DNA of 64,000 nucleotides from Elioraea tepidiphila DSM 17972 (GTDB taxonomy: Bacteria; Pseudomonadota; Alphaproteobacteria; Acetobacterales; Acetobacteraceae): contig NZ_KB899924.1 of NCBI RefSeq assembly GCF_000378465.1, forward strand, positions 49,094 to 113,093. Direction: 5' to 3'. The notes below the pieces were generated by a model. The model worked only from the letters and a program-made list of their open reading frames with translations, was not told the DNA's origin and searched no databases. Shown piece after piece: positions 1 through 8,512 of the stretch (positions are counted from its first letter, which is position 1; each line of letters begins with the position of its first letter). A program made the position numbers and the translations under genes.

Positions 1-690
1 GAGGTCTGGGCGCCGGTGATGGAGACGGTCCGGCGCCTGCGCGGTGCCTTGCCGCCGGCGACCGCGCTGATCGGTTTTGCCGGCGCGCCGTTCACCGTGG
101 CGGCCTACATGGTCGAGGGTGGCGGGTCGCGCGACTTCGCCGAGACGAGGCGGATGGCCTTCGCCGAGCCCGCCCTGTTCGGCGCGCTGGTGGCGCGACT
201 GGAGGAGGCGACGATCGACTACCTGTCCGCCCAGGCCGAGGCCGGTGCCGAGGCGCTGATGCTGTTCGATTCCTGGGCCGGTGTGCTCTCGCCCGGGCAG
301 TTCCGGCGCTGGGTAGTCGCCCCGACCGCGCGCATCGCGGCCGCGCTACGGGCGCGTTTCCCCACCGTGGGGCTGATCGGGTTCCCGCGCGGCGCCGGGC
401 CGATGCTCCGCGCCTATGCCGAGGCGGCCGGCGTACAGGCGGTCGGCATCGACACGGCGATGCCCGCATCCTGGGCGGCGCGGGAGCTGCCGGCAGGGAT
501 GCCAGGCCAGGGCAACATCGATCCGATGGCGCTGGTCGCTGGTGGTGATGCCCTCGCCGAGGAGGTGCGCTCGCTGATGCAGGCGGTCGCGGGCCGGCCC
601 TGGATCGTCAATCTCGGGCATGGGATCGTGCCGCAGACGCCGCCCGAGCATGTGGCCGCGCTGGTCGAGATGGTCAGGTCTGCGGCGTGA
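1..690 (+). CDS. hemE: Uroporphyrinogen decarboxylase, 3' part (5' end outside the window)
   Basis: HemE decarboxylates the four acetate side chains of uroporphyrinogen III to give coproporphyrinogen III in cytosolic heme synthesis. The frame is open from base 1, so the true start lies upstream; 229 residues are present of a usual 340-355. Visible family signatures are GFAGAPFTVAAYMVEG, LFDSWAG, FPRGAG, GNIDP and NLGHGI close to the C-terminus. The N-terminal arginine-rich and aspartate active-site segments are missing only because the window cuts the gene. hemH follows on the same strand after about 59 bases, so the two probably form a heme operon. Confidence 0.95.
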   Translation, partial: EVWAPVMETVRRLRGALPPATALIGFAGAPFTVAAYMVEGGGSRDFAETRRMAFAEPALFGALVARLEEATIDYLSAQAEAGAEALMLFDSWAGVLSPGQFRRWVVAPTARIAAALRARFPTVGLIGFPRGAGPMLRAYAEAAGVQAVGIDTAMPASWAARELPAGMPGQGNIDPMALVAGGDALAEEVRSLMQAVAGRPWIVNLGHGIVPQTPPEHVAALVEMVRSAA

Positions 691-749
691 CGGGCTGGAC
701 GCACGGGCAGCTGATCCCACTTCCGGCGAACGAGTAAGAGGTGGCGCCT

Positions 750-1877
750 ATGGAGACTGCGACGACGCTCGAGCTGATGGACCGGCCGAAGCCGGCGCGG
801 GCCAGCCCGCGCGTGGCGATCGTGCTGTTCAACCTCGGCGGACCGGACCGGATCGAGTCCGTGCGCCCGTTCCTCTACAACCTGTTCTCCGACCGCGCGA
901 TCATCCGCGCGCCGGCGCCGATCCGGCAGGTGCTGGCCTGGCTGATCACCCGCAAGCGGCTGGCGCCGGCGACCGAGAACTACGAGATCCTGGGCGGGAA
1001 GTCGCCGCTGCTCGAACTGACCGAGGAGCAGGGGCGCGCGCTGGAAGCGGCACTCGCGCCCGAGATGACCGCCAAGTGCTTCATCGCCATGCGCTACTGG
1101 CATCCGATGAGCGACGAGGCGGCGCGCGCGGTCAAAGCGTGGGGACCGGACGAGGTGATCCTGCTGCCGCTTTATCCGCAGTTCTCGACCACCACTACCG
1201 GATCGTCGCTGGATGCCTGGCGTGAGGCGGCCGCCCGCGCGGGGCTGGTCGCGCCAACCCGGGTGGTCTGCTGCTACCACTCCGATCCCGCCTTCGTCGG
1301 CGCGACCGCGGCGATCGCGCGCCGGGCCTACGATGACGCGCGGGCGGCGCTCGACCCCGCGGTCCCGCTGCGCGTGCTGTTCAGCGCGCACGGCCTGCCG
1401 GAGAGCATCGTCAAGGCGGGCGATCCCTATCAGTGGCAGGTGGAGCAGACGGTCGCCGCGGTGGCCGCGGCCATGGACGTGCCCGAACTCGACCACGTGG
1501 TCTGCTACCAGTCGCGCGTGACGCCGCAGGTTTGGATCGGCCCTTCGACCGAGGACGAGCTCAGGCGGGCGGGCGCGGACAAGGTGGCCGTCCTCGTGGT
1601 CCCGATCGCCTTCGTTTCCGAGCACAGCGAGACCCTGGTGGAACTCGACGTCGAGTACCGCGAGGAGGCCGAGCAGTTCGGCGTGCCGGGGTATTTCCGC
1701 GCGCCCGCGCAGAACAGCGACGCCGGGTTCGTCGCCTCGCTCGCAGCACTGGTACGGCGCGCGCGGGGGAGCGATCGGAGCCTGTGCAGTTTCCGCGGCG
1801 CGCGCACGTGTCCGAAGGTTCATGGCGATTGTCCGCATGCCACGCGGGGGTTTGTGACCGCCAAGGCAACCGTGTAG
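750..1877 (+). CDS. hemH: Ferrochelatase with cysteine-containing C-terminal tail
   Basis: HemH inserts Fe2+ into protoporphyrin IX, the last step of heme synthesis. Recognisable segments are LFNLGGPDRIESVRPFLYN near the N-terminus, GGKSPLLELTEEQ, the catalytic-histidine segment SAHGLPES and the acidic segment SEHSETLVELDVEY. I choose ATG 750 because AAGAGG lies 8 bases upstream; a GTG at 741 overlaps that ribosome site, and ATG 777 is also possible. The tail after the catalytic core carries three cysteines (C-X7-C-X6-C) before the stop. This resembles the C-terminal cysteine cluster that binds [2Fe-2S] in some bacterial ferrochelatases, but cluster binding is inferred. Follows hemE. Confidence 0.95.
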   Translation: METATTLELMDRPKPARASPRVAIVLFNLGGPDRIESVRPFLYNLFSDRAIIRAPAPIRQVLAWLITRKRLAPATENYEILGGKSPLLELTEEQGRALEAALAPEMTAKCFIAMRYWHPMSDEAARAVKAWGPDEVILLPLYPQFSTTTTGSSLDAWREAAARAGLVAPTRVVCCYHSDPAFVGATAAIARRAYDDARAALDPAVPLRVLFSAHGLPESIVKAGDPYQWQVEQTVAAVAAAMDVPELDHVVCYQSRVTPQVWIGPSTEDELRRAGADKVAVLVVPIAFVSEHSETLVELDVEYREEAEQFGVPGYFRAPAQNSDAGFVASLAALVRRARGSDRSLCSFRGARTCPKVHGDCPHATRGFVTAKATV

Positions 1878-1880
1878 AGG

Positions 1881-2004
1881 CGGGGGGCCGCAAGGCCCCC
1901 CGCCCCCCCCCCCCCCCCCACCCCCAGGCCAACGAGGCGCGCAGCGCACTTCGGTAGCGGAGGGGGGTCTGGGGGGACCACCGTGGTCCCCCAGTGTTTT
2001 CTTC
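1881..2004 (+). repeat. Palindromic GC-rich intergenic repeat, copy 1
   Basis: Directly after hemH. It holds a perfect hairpin at 1881-1902 (9-base arms starting CGGGGGGCC, loop GCAA), a run of 17 C at 1903-1919, and a second hairpin at 1972-1992 with arms GGGGGACCAC and GTGGTCCCCC around one base. The second hairpin is followed by TGTTTTCTTC. The same hairpin plus TTCTTC-type tail recurs at 2121, at 27709 and, inverted, at 49340. It could act as the hemH terminator because a stable stem is followed by a T-rich stretch. Confidence 0.75.
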
Positions 2005-2022
2005 ACGCCCTTGCCGGCTGCG

Positions 2023-2153
2023 CCGCAAGGCCCCCCGCGCCCCCCCTGGAGGGCGCCCCTCCCGGTGGTCGGGGCGCGGGCCGCGACCAACGGAAGCGCC
2101 CCCCGGATGCAGGGGGGTGTGGGGGACCAGCGTGGTCCCCCGCACGTTGCTTC
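2023..2153 (+). repeat. Palindromic GC-rich intergenic repeat, copy 2
   Basis: Second copy, immediately upstream of lutB. A small GGAGGG/CCCTCC hairpin at about 2048 and the segment GGTCGGGGCGCGGGCCGCG match, inverted, the region 49370-49420. The main stem is 2121-2141 (GGGGGACCAG, one base, GTGGTCCCCC), with one mismatch beside the loop, followed by GCACGTTGCTTC. The lutB ribosome site begins just after it. No gene is seen in 1878-2164. Confidence 0.7.
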
Positions 2154-2164
2154 AAGGATTGCTC

Positions 2165-3592
2165 ATGCTGACCACCTCGCCCGCCTTCAAGCAGAACGCC
2201 GCCCGGGCTCTCAACGATCCGGGGCTCCAGAAGGCGCTCGCCAACGTCAAGCCGCGCTTCATCGAGAAGCGCGCCAAGGGTGTGGCCACACTCCCCGAGT
2301 TCGAACGCTTCCGCGAGATCGGCCGCGACCTGAAGAACCACACGATCGCGCATCTCGACTTCTACCTCGACGCCTACGCGCGCGCGGTCGAAGCCCAGGG
2401 CGGTCACGTGCACTGGGCCGAAACGGCGGAGGACGCTCGGCGCATCGTGCTCGAGATCTGCCGCTCGGTCGGGGCGAAGACCGTCACCAAGGGCAAGTCG
2501 ATGATCTCCGAGGAGATCGCGCTGAACGAGCACCTCGAGGCGGCCGGGATCCAGCCGGTGGAGACCGATCTCGGCGAGTACATCCTCCAGCTCCGCAAGG
2601 AGCCGCCGAGCCACATCATCGGCCCGGCCTTCCACCTGAACCGCGAGGACTGGATCGAAGCCTTCAAGAAGAGCCACACGAAGCTCCCGGCGGACCGTGT
2701 GTTCAGCGAGCGGCGCGACCTGATGGCGGAGGCACGCGAGGTGCTGCGCGACCGCTTCCTCGCCGCTGATGTCGGCATCACGGGTGCCAACATGCTGATC
2801 GCCGAGACCGGCAGTTCCGTGATCGTGACGAACGAGGGCAACGGCGATCTCACCCAGACCCTGCCCAAGGTGCACATCGCGCTCGCGAGTATCGAGAAGG
2901 TCGTGCCGACGCTCGAGGATGCCTGTGTGATCCTGCGCATGCTCGCGCGCAGCGCCGTCGGCCAGGACTTTTCGACCTACGTCACCTTCTCCACCGGCCC
3001 GCGCCGCCCCGAGGACCGCGACGGGCCGGAGCAGTACCATGTCGTGCTGCTCGACAACGGCCGTTCCAACATGGTCGGCACCGAGTTCCAGGACATGCTG
3101 CGCTGCATCCGCTGCGCGGCCTGCATGAACCACTGCCCCGTCTACGGCTCCGTCGGCGGGCACAGCTATGGCTGGGTGTATCCCGGTCCGATGGGCTCGG
3201 TGCTGACGCCCTCGCTGATCGGCGTGGACAAGGCGGGGCATCTGCCCAATGCGTCCACCTTCTGCGGCCGCTGCGAAAGCGTCTGCCCGATGAAGATCCC
3301 GCTGCCGAAGATGATGCGGCACTGGCGCGAGCGCGAGTTCGAGCGGCATCTGACGCCGGGTGCCGCGCGCATGGGCCTCGGACTCTGGGCCTGGTTCGCC
3401 AAGCGGCCCGGCGTCTATCGCCTGAGCACGCGGCTCGCGATGCGCGCGCTCGGCCTGCTCGGCCGGCGCCGCGGTCGGTTCTCGTGGCTGCCGCTCGCCA
3501 AGGGCTGGACGGCGGGACGCGACATGCCCGCGCCGGAAGGCGAAACATTCCACGCTCGCTACGCACGGTTGAAGCGCCAGGGTCTCGTCTGA
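2165..3592 (+). CDS. lutB: LutB/LldF-type iron-sulfur lactate utilization protein
   Basis: 475 residues. In the LutABC L-lactate oxidation complex LutB is the ferredoxin-like electron-transfer subunit. The LUD domain occupies roughly residues 60-300. It is followed by a cluster motif with Cys at 314, 317, 320 and 324 and a second with Cys at 367, 370 and 374, as expected for two [4Fe-4S] clusters. ATG 2165 is chosen because AAGGA lies 6 bases upstream; the frame is open further back, but that part only translates the palindromic repeat. It overlaps lutC by one base (TGATG). No lutA is seen next to it; the upstream neighbour is hemH. Confidence 0.93.
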   Translation: MLTTSPAFKQNAARALNDPGLQKALANVKPRFIEKRAKGVATLPEFERFREIGRDLKNHTIAHLDFYLDAYARAVEAQGGHVHWAETAEDARRIVLEICRSVGAKTVTKGKSMISEEIALNEHLEAAGIQPVETDLGEYILQLRKEPPSHIIGPAFHLNREDWIEAFKKSHTKLPADRVFSERRDLMAEAREVLRDRFLAADVGITGANMLIAETGSSVIVTNEGNGDLTQTLPKVHIALASIEKVVPTLEDACVILRMLARSAVGQDFSTYVTFSTGPRRPEDRDGPEQYHVVLLDNGRSNMVGTEFQDMLRCIRCAACMNHCPVYGSVGGHSYGWVYPGPMGSVLTPSLIGVDKAGHLPNASTFCGRCESVCPMKIPLPKMMRHWREREFERHLTPGAARMGLGLWAWFAKRPGVYRLSTRLAMRALGLLGRRRGRFSWLPLAKGWTAGRDMPAPEGETFHARYARLKRQGLV

Positions 3593-4311
3593 TGGAGCAG
3601 GGAGCCGACGCACGCGCGCGTATCCTCGGCCGCATCCGGCGGGGGCTCAGGCGCGACGCGCTGCCCGACAGCATCGCCGCGGGCCTGCTTGACCGCCTGA
3701 AGGCGCATCCGCGCAACCTCGTGCCCGAGCGCGGGCGCACGCCGCGCGAACGGCGGATCGAGACCTTCGTCGCCGAGCTCGAGAAGGAGTACGGCACGGT
3801 CGCGCGCGCGGCCTCGGAGGCCGAGATTCCCTGCCTGATCGCCGAGTATCTCGCGCAGCGCAACCTGCCGGCCGAGCTTCGCGTTGCGCCCGATCCCCTG
3901 TTGGAACGACTGCCGTGGTCGGACCGGCCGATGCTGCGCGTCGCCTTCGGCCGCGCCGAACCCACCGATCCGGTCTCGGTGACACCCTGCTTCGCTGCGG
4001 TCGCGGAGACCGGGACGATGCTGATGCTCTCCGGCCCGGATCACCCGACCACGCTGAACATCCTGCCCGACACGCACATCGTCGTGCTGCGCGCGAGCCG
4101 CATCGTCGGCGGCTACGAGGACGCGTTCGACCTGATCCGCGCCGATCGCGGCGCCGCGGGCAGCACGCCAATTGGCACGACGTTCATGCCGCGCAACGTC
4201 ATGATGATCACCGGCCCGTCGCGCTCGGCCGATATCGAGCAGACGCTCGAACTCGGCGCGCACGGCCCGCGCCAGCTGCACGTGATCCTGCTGGAGGACG
4301 AGGTCCCCTGA
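3592..4311 (+). CDS. lutC: LutC-type lactate utilization protein (LUD domain)
   Basis: 239 residues, with a single LUD domain of the LutC/YkgG type (the segment TPCFAAVAETGTMLMLSG and the C-terminal MMITGPSRSADIEQTLELG are characteristic). LutC works with LutB in oxidising L-lactate to pyruvate; its exact chemistry is not well defined. It starts within the lutB stop (TGATG) and its own stop overlaps the next start in the same way, so lutB-lutC-smr is translationally coupled. Length is usual for the family. Confidence 0.92.
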   Translation: MEQGADARARILGRIRRGLRRDALPDSIAAGLLDRLKAHPRNLVPERGRTPRERRIETFVAELEKEYGTVARAASEAEIPCLIAEYLAQRNLPAELRVAPDPLLERLPWSDRPMLRVAFGRAEPTDPVSVTPCFAAVAETGTMLMLSGPDHPTTLNILPDTHIVVLRASRIVGGYEDAFDLIRADRGAAGSTPIGTTFMPRNVMMITGPSRSADIEQTLELGAHGPRQLHVILLEDEVP

Positions 4312-4895
4312 TGCGCCCGCCGCGCGGCCGCATCCCGCCCGCGCGACGCCGCCGGACGGTGACCGAGGAGGAGGCGTCGCTCTGGCGCCGCTTCGTCGCC
4401 GCCGCGGGCATCACGCCGCTGCGGCCGGAGATCCCTCCCCCCGACGGACCCCCGCAGCGGCCGGAGACGGCACCCGAAGACGCCACGGCGCTCGCCATCC
4501 CGCGCGCGGCGGAGCGGAGCATGGTGAGGTCAGCGCCGCAACCGCCCCCCGACCTCGCCATCGGCGTCGCCCCCGGCGGGCTCGACCGCAAGCGCTGGGA
4601 CGATCTCCGCCGCGGCCGCACGCGGCCGGAACGCACGCTCGATCTGCACGGGCGCCGCGCGGATGACGCCCACGACGCCGTGCGCCGCTTCGTGCTCGGC
4701 GCGCAGGCCGAGGGGCTGCGCTGTGTCGCCATCGTGACCGGCAAGGGCACGGGCGAGACCGGTGGCGTGCTCCGGCGGGAGCTGCCGCACTGGCTGAACG
4801 CGCCGCCCCTGCGCGAGATCATCCTCGCGCTCGCGCATCCGCATCGCGCCAATACGGGCGCGGTGCACCTGCTGTTGCGACGGAAGAAAACCTGA
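4311..4895 (+). CDS. Smr-domain protein (MutS2 C-terminal-like)
   Basis: 194 residues. The first ~90 are basic and proline-rich with no recognised fold. The C-terminal ~85 form an Smr domain with the TLDLHGRRADDAH motif and the glycine-rich segment VTGKGTGETGGVL followed by a conserved PHWL. Smr domains bind or cut nucleic acids; stand-alone proteobacterial versions are of uncertain role. It is coupled to lutC by a TGATG overlap, which probably reflects operon packing rather than a role in lactate use. The gene ends just before a hairpin shared with the convergent tctC-like gene. Confidence 0.88.
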   Translation: MRPPRGRIPPARRRRTVTEEEASLWRRFVAAAGITPLRPEIPPPDGPPQRPETAPEDATALAIPRAAERSMVRSAPQPPPDLAIGVAPGGLDRKRWDDLRRGRTRPERTLDLHGRRADDAHDAVRRFVLGAQAEGLRCVAIVTGKGTGETGGVLRRELPHWLNAPPLREIILALAHPHRANTGAVHLLLRRKKT

Positions 4896-4897
4896 GC

Positions 4898-4920
4898 CCG
4901 GGGGGCCTTGCCTCCCCCGG
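4898..4920. terminator. Hairpin between convergent genes, likely bidirectional terminator
   Basis: CCGGGGG at 4898-4904 pairs with CCCCCGG at 4914-4920 around a 9-base loop, in the 54-base gap between the smr stop and the opposing TctC-family stop. There is no T-run, so termination is inferred from position and stem strength. Confidence 0.45.
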
Positions 4921-4949
4921 ACCCCCTCATGGACCCGCGACCCGTCGGG

Positions 4950-5918
4950 CTACTCCGCCTTGGCCCCGACCGCGCGCGCGATGGTGCGCCACTTGGCGAT
5001 CTCGGCGGCCTGGAACCGTCGCAGCTCCTCGGGCGTCGAGGCGATCGGCTCGGCGCCCAGGCCCAGCAGACGCTCGCGGATCTCGGGCTCGCGCAGCACC
5101 GCCACCAGCGCGGCGTTCAGCGCAGCGACCGTCTCGGGCGGCGTGCGCGCCGGGGCGAACACGCCATGCCATGCCGTCCCCGAGACCCCCGGATAGGTCT
5201 CGGCGACCGTCGGCAGCTCGGGCAACAGGGCCGACCGCTCCGCTCCGGCGATCGCGAGCGCACGCACCGCACCCGCGCGCACATGCGGCAGCAGCGATGG
5301 CACATCCGCGAACACCGCGTTGATGGTTCCGGCGACCAGGTCGATCAGCATCGGCCCGCCGCCGCGGAACGGCACATGCTCGAGCCGCGCCCCGGTCTCG
5401 CTCTTCAGCATCTCCGTCAAGAGATGCGGCAGGCTCCCCGAGCCGGCCGAGCCATAGGTCAGATGCTGCCCGGGCTGCTTCGACAGCTCCACCAGCTCGC
5501 GCACGTTCCGCGCCGGCACCGACGGATGCACGACCAGCATGAAGGAAATGGCGCAGGCGAGCGTCACGGGGGCGAAATCCGCCACCGGATCATAGGCCAT
5601 CCGTTCGTAGATCGAGACATTGATCCCGTGCGTGGCGATGTTGCCCCAGACGATCGTCGACCCGTCGGGCGCGGCCTGCGCCACCGCCGCCGAGCCGATC
5701 ATTCCCGACGCGCCCGTGCGGTTCTCGATCACCACCGCACGGCCGAGGCGTTCGGCCAGGCGCGGCTGTACGATCCGGCTCACCAGATCGACCGAGCCGC
5801 CCGGCGGGAACGGGACGACGATGCGCAAGGGGCGCGTCTCCTGCGCGCGCGAGGGCACGGCGATCGCAACCGCGGGCGCCGCGAGCAGCGCCCGCCGGCC
5901 CAATCTCATCGGGCTCAT
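4950..5918 (-). CDS. Bug/TctC-family periplasmic substrate-binding protein (orphan)
   Basis: 322 residues. An N-terminal basic and hydrophobic export signal (RRALLAAPAVAIAVPSRA) is followed by IVVPFPPGGSVDLVSR and VIENRTGASGMIGS, the hallmark segments of the tripartite tricarboxylate transporter receptor family. Such proteins bind carboxylates or other small acids in the periplasm and deliver them to TctAB. No tctA or tctB is adjacent, which is common for orphan Bug receptors, so the ligand cannot be assigned. A second ATG nine bases downstream (5909) is a possible start. hemN lies 88 bases further along the same strand. Confidence 0.92.
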   Translation of the reverse strand: MSPMRLGRRALLAAPAVAIAVPSRAQETRPLRIVVPFPPGGSVDLVSRIVQPRLAERLGRAVVIENRTGASGMIGSAAVAQAAPDGSTIVWGNIATHGINVSIYERMAYDPVADFAPVTLACAISFMLVVHPSVPARNVRELVELSKQPGQHLTYGSAGSGSLPHLLTEMLKSETGARLEHVPFRGGGPMLIDLVAGTINAVFADVPSLLPHVRAGAVRALAIAGAERSALLPELPTVAETYPGVSGTAWHGVFAPARTPPETVAALNAALVAVLREPEIRERLLGLGAEPIASTPEELRRFQAAEIAKWRTIARAVGAKAE

Positions 5919-6006
5919 CCTCGTTCCCTCCGCAGGCTGCGGCGCCGTCCCGGGCGCCGTCAGGTCTGCGTCAGGCTAGGAGGGCAAGCGCGCGCGGGCA
6001 AGGTGC

Positions 6007-7362
6007 TCATACGGCGCGCGCGTGCCGCACCGCTCCGGGATCGAGATGACGGTCGAACACCGCGGCGATCGCGCGCAGGAACGGCCGGCCGCGAGACGTG
6101 ACGGTGATGCGCCAGCCTTCGCGTTCCAGCAGCCCGTCCTCCGCCATCGCATCGAAGCGCGCCAGCGCGTCGGCGAACCGGCCGGGGGTCTCGCCATGCG
6201 CGCGGCAGATCGCGCCGATGTCGAGGCTCATGTCGCACATCAGCCGCTCGATCAGCGCCGCGCGCAGTCGGTCCTCGGCGTCGGGCTCGATGCCGCGCAC
6301 GATCGGCAGCCGCCCGGCGCGCACCGCCTCGCGCCACTGCGGCACCGCCGGCGCGCTCTGCGCGTGGCCCTGCGGCAGCGACGAGATCGCCGACGCGCCG
6401 AGGCCGATCAGCACCGGCGCCCTGTCGTCGGTGTAGCCTTGGAACGTGCGCCGGAGCCGCCCCTCCTGCGCGGCCACCGCCAGCGGATCGTCCTGTCGCG
6501 CCGCATGGTCGAGCCCGATCGCCACGTGCCCCGCCGCGGTGAACACGGCGAGGGCGGCGCGGAACTGCGCCAGCCGGTCGGCGCCGCCAGGCAACGCGGC
6601 CTCGTCGATCAGCCGCTGGTGGCGCTTCATCCACGGCACATGCGCATAGCCGAACAGCGCCACCCGGTCGGGATTCAGTGCCAGCGCCTGGCGGGCGGTG
6701 CGCGCGACCGACAGCTCGGTCTGGTGCGGCAGGCCATACATGAGGTCGAGATTGATCCGGTCGATCCGCGCCCCGCGCAGACGCGCGACCACATCGGTCA
6801 CCATCTCCAGCGGCTGGATGCGGTTCACGGCCTTCTGCACGACCGGGTCGAAATCCTGCACGCCGAGCGAGACCCGCGTCACGCCGGTCTCGGCGAGCGC
6901 GCGCACCATGCCGGGCGCGAGCGTGCGCGGATCGAGCTCGACCGCGATCTCCGCATCGGGTTCGATCGCGAAGGCGCTGCGCAGCGCGGCATCGACGCGC
7001 CGCCACTGCACCGCGCCGAGCACGGTCGGCGTGCCGCCGCCCCAGTGGATGTGCGCGACGCGGTGCCGCGCCCCGATCGCGGCGCGCCAGAGCGCGATCT
7101 CCTCGATCAGGTCGTCGACATACGCCTCGACCGGCGCGGCGCGGTTCACCACCACGGTGTTGCAGCCGCAGTACCAGCACATGCGGCGGCAGAACGGCAC
7201 GTGCAGGTAGAGCGACAGCGTCGCGTCCTCCGGCAGCGCGGCGAGCCACGCGCGCACGGTCGCCTCCGTCACGCCGGGGTGGAACTGCACCGCCGTCGGA
7301 TAGGAGGTGTAGCGCGGCAGGCGCCCGTCCCAGCGCGCGATCAAGGTCGCGTCGTCGACCAT
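6007..7362 (-). CDS. hemN: Oxygen-independent coproporphyrinogen III dehydrogenase
   Basis: 451 residues. HemN is a radical-SAM enzyme that converts coproporphyrinogen III to protoporphyrinogen IX without oxygen. The RYTSYPTAVQF segment at residues 17-27, the CX3CX2C cluster motif (Cys58, Cys62, Cys65) with a further Cys67, and HIHWGGGTPTVL are all present. ATG 7362 is chosen because family similarity begins there; the frame is open further upstream but lies inside the LysR gene. A FixK/FNR-like box (7397-7410) sits just upstream and overlaps the end of the LysR gene, fitting anaerobic induction. Confidence 0.95.
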   Translation of the reverse strand: MVDDATLIARWDGRLPRYTSYPTAVQFHPGVTEATVRAWLAALPEDATLSLYLHVPFCRRMCWYCGCNTVVVNRAAPVEAYVDDLIEEIALWRAAIGARHRVAHIHWGGGTPTVLGAVQWRRVDAALRSAFAIEPDAEIAVELDPRTLAPGMVRALAETGVTRVSLGVQDFDPVVQKAVNRIQPLEMVTDVVARLRGARIDRINLDLMYGLPHQTELSVARTARQALALNPDRVALFGYAHVPWMKRHQRLIDEAALPGGADRLAQFRAALAVFTAAGHVAIGLDHAARQDDPLAVAAQEGRLRRTFQGYTDDRAPVLIGLGASAISSLPQGHAQSAPAVPQWREAVRAGRLPIVRGIEPDAEDRLRAALIERLMCDMSLDIGAICRAHGETPGRFADALARFDAMAEDGLLEREGWRITVTSRGRPFLRAIAAVFDRHLDPGAVRHARAV

Positions 7363-7396
7363 CGCGGCACGGTCGCGCCGCGCCGGCAGGGTCGCA

Positions 7397-7410
7397 TTGA
7401 GCGAGGTCAA
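7397..7410. promoter_or_regulatory. FixK/FNR-like box upstream of hemN
   Basis: TTGAGCGAGGTCAA fits the FixK pattern TTGA-N6-TCAA and differs from the FNR consensus at one base of the first half-site. Its centre is about 41 bases upstream of the hemN ATG and it overlaps the last codons of the LysR gene. hemN is a classic FNR/FixK target in other proteobacteria. Confidence 0.55.
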
Positions 7411-8306
7411 GCGGCGGGTGCGACGATCCCCTCGCTCACGGCTTCGGCATGGAACGAGGCGCTGATGTGCCGGCCGAGCGCATCCGCGATCGGCTGGCGC
7501 GCACCGGGCGCGATCGCGAGTGCGATCGCGAAGCCCGGCAGGGGCGGCAGGCCCTCGGCGCGGCCCAGCATGCGCAGTCCCGCGGGCAGCGTGCAGGGCG
7601 TGCAGACCGTCAGCGCCAACCCCGCGAGCACCGCCGCGAGCTGGCCGGTCTGGCTGTTGCTGCGATAGGCGACACGGTAGGCGCGGCCCGCCTCCTCGAG
7701 CGCGCGCTCCGCGCTGCGCCGCCACGAGCAGTTGACATGGCTCAGCGCCAGCGGCAGCGGATCGCGCCGGTGAACGTCCGGGTGATCCTGCGAGCCGACC
7801 CAGAGCAGCGGCCCCTGCCAGACGATCTCGGCCTTCTCCGGCGCGCAGCCGACCGTCAGCAGGGAAAGGTCGATGGTGCTGCGGTCGAGCCGCTCGCGCA
7901 GATCCTCGGACGGCTCGCAGAGCACCTCCACCTCGACATCGGGATGGGTGGCGGCGAAACGGGCGAGGATGTCCGGCAGATAGCGTGTGGCGTAATCGTC
8001 CGGTGCGCCGATGCGCACCGTGCCCGAGAGGCGCGGTGCGCGGAAGGCGCCGACGATCTCGTCGGCAAGGTTCACCACCCCGCGCGCGCGGGCGAGCAGG
8101 AACTGGCCGTGCTCGGTGAGTTCGGTGCGGCGGCCGTTGCGGTGGAACAGCGGCTTGCCGAGCAGCTCCTCGAGCCGGCGCATCTGCATCGACACGGCCG
8201 ACTGGGTGCGGCCGACCACGGCCGCCGCGTGCGTGAAACTGCGCCCATCGGCGATCAGCACGAAGGTGCGCAGCAGATCGGTATCCAGGCCGGTCGGAGC
8301 GTTCAT
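7407..8306 (-). CDS. LysR-family transcriptional regulator
   Basis: 299 residues. The N-terminal winged helix-turn-helix spans about residues 9-68 (SFTHAAAVVGRTQSAVSMQMRR), followed by a linker helix. A LysR substrate-binding domain follows from about residue 95, where VRIGAPDDYATRYLPDIL is typical. This is the usual length. The inducer cannot be inferred. It is divergent from the DUF1127 gene across about 206 bases and reads toward hemN, whose FixK-like box lies in its 3' end. Regulation of either neighbour is possible but not shown. Confidence 0.93.
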   Translation of the reverse strand: MNAPTGLDTDLLRTFVLIADGRSFTHAAAVVGRTQSAVSMQMRRLEELLGKPLFHRNGRRTELTEHGQFLLARARGVVNLADEIVGAFRAPRLSGTVRIGAPDDYATRYLPDILARFAATHPDVEVEVLCEPSEDLRERLDRSTIDLSLLTVGCAPEKAEIVWQGPLLWVGSQDHPDVHRRDPLPLALSHVNCSWRRSAERALEEAGRAYRVAYRSNSQTGQLAAVLAGLALTVCTPCTLPAGLRMLGRAEGLPPLPGFAIALAIAPGARQPIADALGRHISASFHAEAVSEGIVAPAA

Positions 8307-8512
8307 GGGTGCCTCATCGAGCCATGAGTATCCCTGATCGGCTGGATCACTTCAATGCGTTTCCCTGATGTATTAGCCGGCGCCATTCTTCGTCCGTGGC
8401 CGCATCGCCGGCAGCCGGTTCGGACCCAGGATGCTTCGGGCGCAATCCGCGAGACGCCCTGCCGCGCCGGCTTCGCGACGATGCGGCCACGCCAACCCGA
8501 AGGAGTGACCCG

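Noticed and set aside
1994..2164. N-terminal extension of LutB by 57 residues
   Set aside because: It only translates the palindromic repeat and has no ribosome site; AAGGA precedes ATG 2165.
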